A DNA stretch of 51,491 nt, taken from positions 103,427-154,917 of the forward strand of contig JARLJU010000132.1 of NCBI GenBank assembly GCA_031291055.1, written 5' to 3'. The translations under genes were made by a program, and so were the position numbers. This DNA comes from Rudaea sp. Lineage in GTDB: Bacteria > Pseudomonadota > Gammaproteobacteria > Xanthomonadales > Rhodanobacteraceae. Below, piece by piece: positions 28,301 through 37,370 of this stretch; the first letter of the stretch is position 1, and each line of letters opens with the position of its first letter. Below the pieces are notes generated by a model that was not told the DNA's origin, did not search any database, and worked only from the letters and a program-made list of their open reading frames with translations.

Positions 28301-30199
28301 ATGACGACCCCGTGGAACGCCGACGCGGCCCGCGCCCAGTACGCGATCGCGCACTGGGGCGAGAATTATTTCGATGTGGATGCGGCCGGCCGGCTGATCG
28401 TGCGCCCGCGCGGCGCGGATGGCCCGGCACTGGCCTTGCCCGAGATCGTCGATGCCGCTTGCGCGCAAGGTTCGCGCCTGCCGCTGCTGGTGCGCTTTGC
28501 CGACATCCTTCGTCACCGCCTCGTGCGCCTGCAGGGCGCGTTCGCGCAGGCGATGCGGGAATGGAACTACGCCGGCGGCTATACCGCGGTGTATCCGATC
28601 AAGGTCAATCAGCAGAAGGGCGTTGCCGGCGAACTGGCCGTCGCCGGGAACAGCGGCTTTGGCCTGGAGGCCGGTTCGAAGCCCGAACTGATGGCCGTGC
28701 TCGCGCTGGCACGCCCGGACAGCATCGTCATCTGCAACGGCTACAAGGATCGCGAATACCTGCGCCTGGCGCTGATCGGCCGCAAGCTGGGCCTGCGTGT
28801 ATTCATCGTCATCGAAAAGCCGTCCGAGCTGAAACTCGCGCTGGAAGAGGCGCGTGCGCTTGGCGTCAAGCCGCTGTTTGGCGTGCGCATGCGCCTGACC
28901 AGCCTCGGCGCGGGCAAGTGGCAGAACACCGGCGGCGAAAAATCGAAGTTCGGCCTCACGCCACGCCAGCTGCTGACCTTGATCGAACAGCTCAAATCTT
29001 CAGGCCTGGCCGATTCACTGCAACTGCTGCACGTGTTCATGGGTTCGCAGATCTCCAACGTGCGCGACATCGCCGCCGGCATGCGCGAGGCGACACGCTA
29101 CTTTGTGGAATTGTGCAAACTTGGATTGCCGATCCGCTATGTCGATGTCGGCGGCGGCCTCGGCGTGGATTACGAAGGCACGCGCTCGCGCTCCGCCTGT
29201 TCGATCAACTACGGGCTCGACCAATATGCCGCGACCGTGGTGCAGCCGTTGGCCGAAGCCTGTGCGGAACACGGCATCGCGCCGCCGCATGTTATCAGCG
29301 AGACGGGCCGCGCGATGGTCGCGCATCATGCGGTTCTGGTCATCAATGTCAGCGACATCGAGCGTGCGCCGGAAGGCCGCATTCCGCCGGCCGATGCCGA
29401 CGAACCGGCCGTGTTGCGCCGGTTGCGCGAGATCCACGGCGAGATCGACGCGCGCTCGGTGATCGAGCTTTATCACGAAGCGCAGCATCACTGGTCCGAA
29501 GGCCATGCGCTGTTTGCACTGGGGCAGCTGGGTCTGCGCGAACGCGCGCGGCTCGACGACTTGTATTACGCGATCGTCGGCGCGCTGCGCGTGCGCCTGA
29601 AGCCGGAAGAGCGCGCCCATCGCCAGGCGCTGGACGAGTTGAATGAAAAGCTGGTGGACAAGTACTTTGTGAATTTTTCCATTTTTGAATCGATTCCCGA
29701 CGCCTGGGCGATCGACCAGATCTTTCCGATCGTACCGATAGCCGGCCTGGACCGTGCCCCTGACCGGCGTGGCGTCATCGCCGACCTCACCTGCGATTCG
29801 GATGGGCGCATCGACCAGTATGTCGATGCCGACGGCGTCGATGTCAGTCTGCCCCTGCATGCTCCGGATCCGGGCAAGCCGTATCGTCTGGGTATTTTTC
29901 TGGTCGGCGCGTACCAGGAAGCGCTCGGCGACATCCACAATCTGTTCGGCGATACCGACGCGGTGAACGTGCGTCTGAACAATGGCGGTTACGAGTTCTC
30001 GCACGTGCGCCGCGGCGATACTACCGACGTAATGCTGGACTATGTCGGCTACGATCTGAAGGATCTGCGCGCTGCATATCGCGAAAAGATCGACGCGGCC
30101 GGGATCACGGACGAGGAAGCTGGTCGGATTGCGGCCGCGCTGGAGCAGGGACTGACCGGCTACACCTATCTTGCCGAAGACGACGAGGGTCGAACATGA
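28301..30199 (+). CDS. speA: Biosynthetic arginine decarboxylase
   Basis: 632 residues. This PLP enzyme decarboxylates arginine to agmatine, the entry to putrescine. The PLP lysine is Lys101 in YTAVYPIKVNQQKG. Other family blocks are KPELMAVLAL, HVFMGSQISNVRDI, RYVDVGGGLGVDYEGTRS (phosphate binding) and the C-terminal GDTDAVNVRLNNGGYE. The ATG at 28301 has GGAG upstream; an earlier in-frame start would add 35 residues that do not look like the family. The stop overlaps the next gene start (ATGA). Confidence 0.96.
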   Translation: MTTPWNADAARAQYAIAHWGENYFDVDAAGRLIVRPRGADGPALALPEIVDAACAQGSRLPLLVRFADILRHRLVRLQGAFAQAMREWNYAGGYTAVYPIKVNQQKGVAGELAVAGNSGFGLEAGSKPELMAVLALARPDSIVICNGYKDREYLRLALIGRKLGLRVFIVIEKPSELKLALEEARALGVKPLFGVRMRLTSLGAGKWQNTGGEKSKFGLTPRQLLTLIEQLKSSGLADSLQLLHVFMGSQISNVRDIAAGMREATRYFVELCKLGLPIRYVDVGGGLGVDYEGTRSRSACSINYGLDQYAATVVQPLAEACAEHGIAPPHVISETGRAMVAHHAVLVINVSDIERAPEGRIPPADADEPAVLRRLREIHGEIDARSVIELYHEAQHHWSEGHALFALGQLGLRERARLDDLYYAIVGALRVRLKPEERAHRQALDELNEKLVDKYFVNFSIFESIPDAWAIDQIFPIVPIAGLDRAPDRRGVIADLTCDSDGRIDQYVDADGVDVSLPLHAPDPGKPYRLGIFLVGAYQEALGDIHNLFGDTDAVNVRLNNGGYEFSHVRRGDTTDVMLDYVGYDLKDLRAAYREKIDAAGITDEEAGRIAAALEQGLTGYTYLAEDDEGRT

Positions 30200-31065
30200 G
30201 CGAATTGCGCGTTGGATTTGTGGGCCTTGGCGCCATGGGCTGGCCCATGGCCGGCCATCTCAAGCGCCAGGGACTGCTCGTCGCCGTCGTCAATCGCAAC
30301 GCGGCCAAGGCGCAGCAATTCGCCCGCGAGAGTGCCGCCGAGGCTCCGGCGACACTCGCCGAACTGGCGTCGCTGTGCAACGTCATTGCGCTTTGCGTCA
30401 GCGCCGATGCCGACGTGATCGGCGTTGTGCGTGAAATTGCCGCGAGCGTGAAGCCTGGCATTATCGTCATCGATCATTCGACGGTATCTTCGGCGACGGC
30501 GAAACAGGCACAAGCGACGATGCAGGCAGCCGGCGGCGATTTCCTCGATGCACCGGTGTCTGGCGGCGTGGAAGGCGCAAAAAACGGAAAATTGTCCATT
30601 ATGGTTGGCGGCGACGCCGGGACGCTTGCGCGCGTGCGCCCGGTGCTCGACGCCTACGCCGCGCGCGTCAGCCACATGGGGCCGGTGGGTGCCGGCCAGA
30701 ACACCAAGGCGGTGAATCAGGTGCTCGTGGCCGGCATTGCGCAGGGCGTATGCGAAGGACTGGCCCTCGGCGAGGCGCTGGGCCTGGATCCGGAGGTGCT
30801 GTTGCCGACGTTGCTGAGCGGCGCGGCGGGATGCTGGTTCCTGGAAAAACGCGGTGCAACGATGCTGCGCAACGAGTTTTCCGGCGGTTTCAAGCTGGCG
30901 TTGCTGCACAAGGATCTGAATATCGTGCGCAGCCTGGCACAGGCCGCGGGAACCGATCACAGCATCATCGAGAAGTCGTTGGCCGACTACGACAAGCTGA
31001 TGGCGCAGGGCCGTGGCGACGAGGAGATTTCCGCGCTGATCCGGCTCAAGCGTCGTGCGCCCTGA
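30196..31065 (+). CDS. NAD(P)-dependent beta-hydroxyacid dehydrogenase (3-hydroxyisobutyrate dehydrogenase family)
   Basis: 289 residues. The N-terminal Rossmann motif is GFVGLGAMGWPMAGHL, DAPVSGGVEGAKNG is the substrate-binding signature, and the catalytic Lys171 is in GAGQNTKAVNQ. Family members oxidise 3-hydroxyisobutyrate, tartronate semialdehyde, 6-phosphogluconate-like acids or reduce succinic semialdehyde. The ATGA overlap with speA couples its translation to arginine decarboxylase, so a role in degrading polyamine-derived aldehydes is possible but unproven. Confidence 0.88.
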   Translation: MSELRVGFVGLGAMGWPMAGHLKRQGLLVAVVNRNAAKAQQFARESAAEAPATLAELASLCNVIALCVSADADVIGVVREIAASVKPGIIVIDHSTVSSATAKQAQATMQAAGGDFLDAPVSGGVEGAKNGKLSIMVGGDAGTLARVRPVLDAYAARVSHMGPVGAGQNTKAVNQVLVAGIAQGVCEGLALGEALGLDPEVLLPTLLSGAAGCWFLEKRGATMLRNEFSGGFKLALLHKDLNIVRSLAQAAGTDHSIIEKSLADYDKLMAQGRGDEEISALIRLKRRAP

Positions 31066-31132
31066 GTTCGCCGCAAAATGACATGCTTGCGCTGTTCGCG
31101 TCGCTGTCGCTGCGTTTTCACGCAATTGCGCG

Positions 31133-32704
31133 ATGCGTGCTGATTGGCGCTCACGCTTGATCCCGGCGCTGGGCATCGCCGCGTGCACAGCCATGGCGCA
31201 CGCGACCGACTGGCTGCAGTTCGGCAGCGACGCGGCGCACGGCAGCTATAACAGCGCGGAACGTGGTTATTCCACCGCAACCGGCAACCAGCTTGCATTT
31301 GCACCCGTCACCTTGCCCGCGGTCGCCGACAGCGCGCCAATCTTCGTCGGCGATGTTGCCACCGGCACCGGCATACGGGATCTGCTGCTCGTTGCGACGA
31401 TGGACGGCAGCCTGTTGGCATTGAACGCCGCCGACGGTTCGCTGGTCTGGTCGCAGAAGCCAGCCGGCGCAGGCATGGTCACCACCGGTTCGCCAGCCGT
31501 CGAGCCGGGCCGGCAATATGTCTATGCCTACGGCCTGGATGGAAAAGTGCACAAGTACCAGCTCGGCGACGGCACGGAAGTGCTGGCTACCGGCTGGCCG
31601 CAGGTATCGACGCTGAAACCCGACGTCGAAAAAGGCGCGTCCGCCCTGACCATCGCCACCACCGGGGGTGCAGCGACGTATCTTTACTCGGTAACCAACA
31701 GCTACTACGACGGCGGCGACTATCAAGGACATCTGACGTCGATAAACCTGTCGACCGGCGTGCAGGCGGTTTTCAACGCGCAGTGCAGTGATCTGACGTT
31801 TCATTTCGTCAAAAATGGAATCTCCAGCGGCAGCGGTCAAGACGATTGCCAGCAAATCGCCAGTGCAAAGGCCGGTCAGACGGCAGGAAGCGGAATCTGG
31901 GGGCGTCCGGGAGCGGTTTACGATGCAGGGACCAACCGGGTTTACGTCGCCACCGGAAACGGCTTGTTTGATCCGGTCGATATGCTCGGCAACGGCATCG
32001 ACTGGGGTGACAGTGTGCTCGCGCTGAATCCGGACGGCAGCGGATCGGGCGTGCAAGGCATGCCGGTCGACAGCTACACGCCTTCGACCTACGTGCAATT
32101 GCAGGATTCCGATGCCGATCTGGGTTCGACGTCACCGGCGATCCTGCCTGCACCGGTGGGCAGCAATGTCGCGCATCTGGGATTGCAAGGCGGCAAGGAC
32201 GGCTGCGTGCGCTTGCTGAATCTCGACATGCTTGGCGGCAGCGCCGGCGCTGGCCATATAGGTGGCGAATTGCAGACGGTCGATTTGCCGGGCGGCAACC
32301 AGTGTGCCGAAGGCGGCAACCTGGGCACGTTCAAGGCACAGGCGGCGGTGTGGGTCAATCCGGCCGATGCCTCGACATGGGTGTTTGTCGCTCACAACGC
32401 CGGCATCGTGGCCTACCAGGTTGTCGTCACCGGATCCGGCAACCCGGCGCTGAGCCAGGTGTGGACTTCGAGCGATAGCGGAACTTCCCCTGTGGTGGCG
32501 AACGCGACGGTTTACTACGTGCAATCCGGCGTCGTAAGAGCGCTGGACGCGGCCACCGGCAGCGCCATCTGGTCGGATGCCCGGATCGGCGGCATCCACT
32601 GGCAAAGCCCGATCGTCGTCAACAGCCGTTTGTACGTCACCGACGAGCAGGCGCAGTTGTGGGTCTACCAGCTGGACGGCATTTTTCGCGACAACTTCCG
32701 GTAG
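31133..32704 (+). CDS. Secreted PQQ-like beta-propeller protein, copy 1 of a tandem pair
   Basis: 523 residues. The signal peptide (LIPALGIAACTAMAHA) is followed by a beta-propeller of PQQ-type repeats (LLLVATMDGSLLALNAADGS, YVYAYGLDGKVHKYQLGDGT, YVATGNGLFDPVDM, VVRALDAATGSAIW). The ends are WQSPIVVNSRLYVTDEQAQL and a short C-terminal DGIFRDNFR. No catalytic PQQ- or metal-ligand set of a quinoprotein dehydrogenase is recognisable, so a binding or structural role is as likely as an enzyme. Four cysteines suggest disulfides. No clear ribosome site precedes the ATG. A close homologue follows immediately. Confidence 0.82.
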   Translation: MRADWRSRLIPALGIAACTAMAHATDWLQFGSDAAHGSYNSAERGYSTATGNQLAFAPVTLPAVADSAPIFVGDVATGTGIRDLLLVATMDGSLLALNAADGSLVWSQKPAGAGMVTTGSPAVEPGRQYVYAYGLDGKVHKYQLGDGTEVLATGWPQVSTLKPDVEKGASALTIATTGGAATYLYSVTNSYYDGGDYQGHLTSINLSTGVQAVFNAQCSDLTFHFVKNGISSGSGQDDCQQIASAKAGQTAGSGIWGRPGAVYDAGTNRVYVATGNGLFDPVDMLGNGIDWGDSVLALNPDGSGSGVQGMPVDSYTPSTYVQLQDSDADLGSTSPAILPAPVGSNVAHLGLQGGKDGCVRLLNLDMLGGSAGAGHIGGELQTVDLPGGNQCAEGGNLGTFKAQAAVWVNPADASTWVFVAHNAGIVAYQVVVTGSGNPALSQVWTSSDSGTSPVVANATVYYVQSGVVRALDAATGSAIWSDARIGGIHWQSPIVVNSRLYVTDEQAQLWVYQLDGIFRDNFR

Positions 32705-32816
32705 GCGTCCCCGGTGTAGAAACTGCAAGCGTCCGATCTTGCGCGCCTTCACAAAATTGCATCGGATCCGGTGCTATTGTCGATTGACAGGGTTTGTGCT
32801 GGAAAGGGAGCGGGTT

Positions 32817-34436
32817 ATGCGCAAACGGCAGTTGTCCAGAACGATCATCCTCTTGAGTGGAGTCGGCGCATGCGCAACCTCTGCGCACGCGACGGACTGG
32901 CTGCAGTTCGGCTACGACCAGACCAGCAGCAGCAATAACACCGCGGAGCCAGGATATTCCACGGCAGGCAACCAGCTCGCCTATTCGGCCACGATACCTT
33001 CGAGTTCGGATAGCACGCCAATCTACCTGAGCACGATGAATCTGCTGTTCATTGTCGCGAGAAACGGAACACTGCTCGCGCTGAATGCCGCGAATGGCAC
33101 GACGGCGTGGTCGAAACCCTGTGTGCCGCCGGTGCCCACGACGCAGAATCCGAATCCTTTCAATTACTGCACAAGGCTCACAACCGGCGCACCGGCGATC
33201 GACCCCGGCCTGCAATACGTTTATGCCTATGGCCTGGATGGAAACGTACACAAATATCCGGTCGATGGCGGCACTGAAATCACCACCGGCGGCTGGCCCG
33301 AGCTATCGACCCTGAAACCTGACGTTGAAAAGGGCGCGGCGGGTCTTTCGATTGCCACATCGGGCGGTGTGAATTATCTGTATTCGGTGACCAACGGCTA
33401 TGACGGTGATGGAGGCGATTATCAAGGCCATATCACTACCATCAACCTGGGCACTGGCGCGCAATATGTTTTCAACACTCAATGCAGCAATTTGTTGAAC
33501 ATTCATTTCGTGGAGAACGGCACTCCGCAAAGCAACGATTGCAATCTCGGAACCAGTACGAATCCCGGTGGTCCCTCTGGTCGCGATGGCCAAGAAAGCG
33601 GAATCTGGGGACGCCCCGGCGCGATCTTCGACGCCGTCACGAATAAAATCTATATCGCAACCGGCAACGGTCTCTTTAACGCCAACACTTCCGGTGGCTA
33701 CGAATGGGGCGACAGCGTGCTGAAGCTGAACGTGGATGGCACTGGATCCGGCAATGGTGAGCCGGAGGACAGTTACACGCCAGTGACGTATGTGAGTCTG
33801 GATCGCTTCGATACGGATATTGGCTCGACCGCGCCTGCGATCTTGCCGTCGACGAGCACGACCTATCCGCATCTTGCCGTTCAGAGTGGAAAAGACAGTT
33901 GCGTGCGCCTGCTGAATCTGGACCAGATGGGTAATGCGCCAGGCCCAGGCCACGTGGGGACAACGACTGGCAGCGAATTGAATGCCGCCACCAGCTGTTC
34001 CACCGATGCTGTCAGTGGACAGGTCAGAACGCAGCCGGCAGTGTGGGTGAACCCTGCCGATGGAACCACATGGTTCTTCATTGCTGCCGATGGCGGCCTT
34101 TACGGCTATCAGCTGTCCATTACAGGCACGAGCGTTCCCACTCTCAAGCAACCACTGTCCTCGGCTCTTTCCAGCTTGCCAGGCGGCACCTCGCCAGTGC
34201 TCGCAAATGGAATGCTTTACTATGTGGCGAACAATTGTTCCTCTTGCACGATCTACGCAGTGAACGTGACTACGGGCAATGCCACTTCGGGCGCCGTGGT
34301 CTGGTCGGATAGTTCGCCGCAGAATATTCATTGGCAAAGTCCGATTGTCGTCAACGGGCGGTTGTATCTCGTGGACGGCAACTCAACCCTTTGGGTCTAC
34401 GCGCTCGACGGCATCTTCAAGGGCGGCTTCCAGTAA
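32817..34436 (+). CDS. Secreted PQQ-like beta-propeller protein, copy 2 of a tandem pair
   Basis: 539 residues, closely related to copy 1 along its whole length. Shared blocks are ATDWLQFG near the mature start, STLKPDVEKGA, SGIWGRPGA, ATGNGLF and IHWQSPIVVNGRLYL, with the same type of ending (DGIFKGGFQ). A signal peptide precedes SAHA-T. Copy 2 has extra cysteine-bearing loops (PCVPPVPTTQNPNPFNYC, NNCSSCT) that copy 1 lacks. The ATG at 32817 has GGAAAGGGAG upstream and begins the signal peptide. It converges with the SPOR gene with 9 bases between stops. The function is unknown. Confidence 0.85.
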   Translation: MRKRQLSRTIILLSGVGACATSAHATDWLQFGYDQTSSSNNTAEPGYSTAGNQLAYSATIPSSSDSTPIYLSTMNLLFIVARNGTLLALNAANGTTAWSKPCVPPVPTTQNPNPFNYCTRLTTGAPAIDPGLQYVYAYGLDGNVHKYPVDGGTEITTGGWPELSTLKPDVEKGAAGLSIATSGGVNYLYSVTNGYDGDGGDYQGHITTINLGTGAQYVFNTQCSNLLNIHFVENGTPQSNDCNLGTSTNPGGPSGRDGQESGIWGRPGAIFDAVTNKIYIATGNGLFNANTSGGYEWGDSVLKLNVDGTGSGNGEPEDSYTPVTYVSLDRFDTDIGSTAPAILPSTSTTYPHLAVQSGKDSCVRLLNLDQMGNAPGPGHVGTTTGSELNAATSCSTDAVSGQVRTQPAVWVNPADGTTWFFIAADGGLYGYQLSITGTSVPTLKQPLSSALSSLPGGTSPVLANGMLYYVANNCSSCTIYAVNVTTGNATSGAVVWSDSSPQNIHWQSPIVVNGRLYLVDGNSTLWVYALDGIFKGGFQ

Positions 34437-34445
34437 GCCGATCCG

Positions 34446-35099
34446 TTACTGGCTTGGGGCTTCCTTCAACGCGATCGCGTTGACGCCGCTATCGGCCAGC
34501 GCTTTCTTGGCCGTTTCCAGTTCACTGGCGCTGGCGTAGGGACCGACGCGTACGCGGTTCCAGGTCTTGCCGTTGATCGTGATCGGCTGCACCTTGGCGA
34601 TGAATCCCAACAGCGCCAGCTTCGCTTTTGCCTCGTCGGCGCCTTTCGCGTCGGGGTACGAGCCGGCCTGCAGGAAATAATGCGAGCCGGCGTCGGCTGG
34701 CGGAGCTGGCGCCGAAGCAGTTGCGTTTGGTGACTGGCTTTGCGCCATCGCCTGTTGCTGGCGTTGCTGTTCGGCCTTGGCCTTGGCCGACAGCTCCGCA
34801 TCGGGAATCACGACTTCCATTTCCGGCAGCACCGAGTAGAAATCGTAGGTCTTCTTCGGCGGCGCCGGTTTCTTGCCGGCCTCGTCGGCAACGGCCTGGT
34901 CGGGTTCCTTCGGCGCGGTAGCTTCGGGATTGGGTTGCGGCAGGTTTTTCCGGTGCAGCATCGGCACCCATTCCTTGATCAGCATGATGGCTGACAAGGT
35001 CAATCCCAGCAGCACGCCCAGGCCGAGCCATACCCAGGCCGGCCACGACTGACGTTCATTTTCGCGGAAGGCCTGCTTGCCGGTGCGTTTGCCTGCCAT
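34446..35099 (-). CDS. SPOR-domain membrane protein (FtsN-like)
   Basis: 217 residues: a short cytoplasmic N-terminus, one membrane helix (about 21-42, WVWLGLGVLLGLTLSAIMLI), a Pro/Lys/Ala/Gln-rich periplasmic linker, and a C-terminal SPOR domain (about 140-213; YFLQAGSYPDAKGADEAKAK, VRVGPYASASELETAKKAL). SPOR domains bind denuded septal peptidoglycan. KTYDFYSVLPEMEVVIP in the linker is found in FtsN-like proteins next to argS in many gammaproteobacteria. Its ATG overlaps the argS TAA by one base (TAATG), so translation is coupled. Confidence 0.9.
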   Translation of the reverse strand: MAGKRTGKQAFRENERQSWPAWVWLGLGVLLGLTLSAIMLIKEWVPMLHRKNLPQPNPEATAPKEPDQAVADEAGKKPAPPKKTYDFYSVLPEMEVVIPDAELSAKAKAEQQRQQQAMAQSQSPNATASAPAPPADAGSHYFLQAGSYPDAKGADEAKAKLALLGFIAKVQPITINGKTWNRVRVGPYASASELETAKKALADSGVNAIALKEAPSQ

Positions 35100-36784
35100 T
35101 ACATGCTCTCCGGAGCGGACACGCCGATCAGGTCAAGGCCGTTCGCCAGCACCTGGCGCGCAGAAACGATCAGAGCCAGCCGGGCATCGCGCAAGTCGAC
35201 ATCGTCGACGATGAATTGATGGGCGTGGTAGTACGTGTGCAGCGCGTTGGCGAGTTCGCGCAGGTATTGGGCGAGCAGATGCGGTTCGAGATTTGCCGCC
35301 GCGGCTTCGATGACTTCGGGGTAACGCGCCAGCTCGTTCATCAGCGCAATTTCGTGTTCGCTGTCCAGCCTGGCCAGGTGGGCCAGTCCATTGTCGCGGT
35401 TCCAGTTCAAACCACGCTCGCGGAGCTGGCGCAGCACGCTGCACACGCGCGCATGCGCATACTGGATGTAATAGACCGGATTGTCGTTGCTCTGCGAGCG
35501 CGCCAGGTCGATATCGAATACCAGCTGCGAATCGGTCTTGCGCCCTATCAGGAAATAACGTGTGGCATCGCGTCCGGCTTCATCGATCAGGTCGCGCAAG
35601 GTGACATAACTGCCGGCGCGCTTGGAAAGCTTCACTTCCTCGCCGCCGCGCATCACCGTCACCATCTGGTAAAGCACATACTCCGGCCAGTTCTCGGGAA
35701 TGCCGGCGTCCAGCGCCTGCAGGCCGGCTTTTACCCGTGCCAGCGTGCCGTGGTGATCCGAGCCCAGCACCGTGACGGCGCGCTCATAGCCGCGCTGCCA
35801 TTTGCTCAGGTGATAGGCCACGTCCGGCACGAAATACGTGTAGCTGCCGTCGGACTTGCGCATGACGCGATCCTTGTCATCGCCGAAATCCGTGGTGCGC
35901 AACCACAATGCGCCGCCGTCCTCGTAGCTGTGGCCGTGGGCAACGAGTTCGCGCACGGTTTCATCCACCTTGCCGGTGGTGTACAGCGAGGATTCGAGAA
36001 AGTACACATCGAAATCCGCACCGAATGCTTTCAGGTCCAGATCCTGCTCGTGGCGCAGGCTGGCCACGGCGAACCGGCGGATGGCATCGAGGTTGTCGGG
36101 ATCTTTCGCGGCGGTGACGGCGTGGCCGTCGGCGACGGCCGAGGCGCCGGAAAGATAGGCCTCCGCCACATCGCCGATGTAGTCGCCGCGATAACCGTCT
36201 TCGGGCCAGCCCGGGTCATCCGGCTTCAGGCCTTTCGCGCGAGCCTGCACTGAAATCGCCAAGTTGTGGATCTGCGCGCCGGCGTCGTTGTAATAGAACT
36301 CGCGCCTGACGTTCCACCCGGTGGCTTCGAGCAGGCGGCTCAGGCAGTCGCCGATGACGGCGTTGCGGCCGTGACCGACATGCAGCGGGCCGGTGGGGTT
36401 GGCCGAAACGAATTCCACGCCGACCATTCTGTGGGCACCGCTGGTGTTGCGGCCGTAAGCCTCGCCTTCGGCAAGGATGCGGCGAATCTCGGCGTGCCAG
36501 GCTGTCGCGCCGAGAAAGAAATTGATGAAACCCGGGCCGGCAATCTCCACTTTGCTAACTTGTGTACTTTGCGGCATTGCCGCGGCGAGCGCGTCGGCCA
36601 GCGCGCGCGGGTTCTTGCGCGCCGGTTTTGCCAGCAGCAGCGCGGCGTTGGTTGCGAAGTCGCCATGTTCCCGGCTGCGCGTACGCTCGACAACGAACGG
36701 CACGGCGGCATCGGGCGGCAACACGGCTTGCTCCTGCAGGCGCGCGATGGCTTGCAGGACGATCTGGCGCAAAGGCTCTTTCAC
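35099..36784 (-). CDS. argS: Arginyl-tRNA synthetase
   Basis: 561 residues, class I synthetase that charges tRNA-Arg. The N-terminal domain (residues 1-110) binds the tRNA D-loop. The HIGH motif is HVGH in [16 protein letters not shown], the KMSKS-like site is [13 protein letters not shown], and the C-terminal helical bundle ends in [19 protein letters not shown]. The promoter lies in the complex region upstream (36785-37370); a TACAAT -10 box is at 36816-36811 on the gene strand. It is followed by the coupled SPOR gene. Confidence 0.97.
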   Translation of the reverse strand: MKEPLRQIVLQAIARLQEQAVLPPDAAVPFVVERTRSREHGDFATNAALLLAKPARKNPRALADALAAAMPQSTQVSKVEIAGPGFINFFLGATAWHAEIRRILAEGEAYGRNTSGAHRMVGVEFVSANPTGPLHVGHGRNAVIGDCLSRLLEATGWNVRREFYYNDAGAQIHNLAISVQARAKGLKPDDPGWPEDGYRGDYIGDVAEAYLSGASAVADGHAVTAAKDPDNLDAIRRFAVASLRHEQDLDLKAFGADFDVYFLESSLYTTGKVDETVRELVAHGHSYEDGGALWLRTTDFGDDKDRVMRKSDGSYTYFVPDVAYHLSKWQRGYERAVTVLGSDHHGTLARVKAGLQALDAGIPENWPEYVLYQMVTVMRGGEEVKLSKRAGSYVTLRDLIDEAGRDATRYFLIGRKTDSQLVFDIDLARSQSNDNPVYYIQYAHARVCSVLRQLRERGLNWNRDNGLAHLARLDSEHEIALMNELARYPEVIEAAAANLEPHLLAQYLRELANALHTYYHAHQFIVDDVDLRDARLALIVSARQVLANGLDLIGVSAPESM

Positions 36785-36815
36785 GCAGCAATTCCGGAAA
36801 TGCGAGCGCTATTGT

Positions 36816-36834
36816 AGTCGGCGCAAGGCCGACT
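36816..36834. promoter_or_regulatory. Palindrome next to the argS -10 box
   Basis: AGTCGGC-5 bases-GCCGACT, perfect 7-base arms, sits directly upstream of and touching the TACAAT -10 box (gene strand) of argS, 26 bases before the start codon. Its place between -35 and -10 suggests a repressor operator. No known regulator site is recognised. Confidence 0.4.
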
Positions 36835-36957
36835 CAGAAAGCGCCCGAAGAAGTTGGCTTTTGCATACCGGGACTTGCACGCCGCTTCGCAGTGCCGAGT
36901 CAAAGATGCACGACAAGTGGCTGATCCGCATGACTTCCGGCAGGGCACGACGCGGGC

Positions 36958-36978
36958 TGTGGATAACTCTGTGGGTAA
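36958..36978 (+). promoter_or_regulatory. Pair of DnaA-box sequences in direct repeat
   Basis: TGTGGATAA (36958-36966) is a perfect DnaA box (complement TTATCCACA). TGTGGGTAA (36970-36978) differs from it by one base. They lie on the same strand 12 bases apart start to start, in non-coding DNA and about 80 bases before an AT-rich tract. Such pairs occur at oriC and at DnaA-controlled promoters. Chance occurrence of one box is possible; two so close is less so. Confidence 0.5.
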
Positions 36979-37370
36979 GGATGTCGCGATGGCGCCAGAT
37001 CGCCAGCACGAAATTGGCGTATGCGCCGGGCGTGTGTGAGCAATCTACGTGCAGGTTGTTGTTTTTCAATAAAATAAATGCGTCGTCACGCAACTGAAAC
37101 GACCCAGCCATGTGGCAAATGCAGCGGATGCTGCATTGTGTATAAAGCTGCATCGCAGACAGCATAAGTCTCTGTGCGCGCGTAAGAATTCTGCAATGTC
37201 GCGCGGCTATTGTGCGCATGCCGGGTTCAACGCCCGGCTCGGGAAACGTGGCGTGCGGGATGCGCACGTTGCGACAGGTGCAGGGACGCGCCATTCATTC
37301 AAGGCAGCCATTGGAATTGCCAATGGAGCAGGCGGCGCAGCACGTCGCGCGCCTGGTGCGCGGCTCGGCT

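Larger units (their letters stand above)
36785..37370. other. Structured non-coding region upstream of argS
   Basis: 586 bases without a credible gene. From left to right it holds the argS promoter with a 7-base palindrome (36816-36834), two DnaA-box sequences (36958-36978), an AT-rich tract with oligo-T and oligo-A (about 37056-37079), a perfect 8-base stem AATGCAGC-GGAT-GCTGCATT (37118-37137) directly before a TATAAA (37141-37146), and a 5-base stem with a TTCAACG loop (37221-37237) that mimics a tRNA T-arm. Either a small RNA or a replication-linked site would explain this better than random spacer. Confidence 0.45.

Noticed and set aside
37221..37237. T-arm-like hairpin (CCGGG, loop TTCAACG, CCCGG) suggesting a tRNA gene or att site.
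   Set aside because: The following seven bases (ctcggga) have no complementary acceptor strand about 50-60 bases upstream, and no anticodon arm or CCA is found.
36809..37294. Minus-strand open frame of about 160 residues in the argS upstream region.
   Set aside because: The translation is Arg/Cys/His-rich with no family features, and the region carries DNA/RNA structural elements instead.
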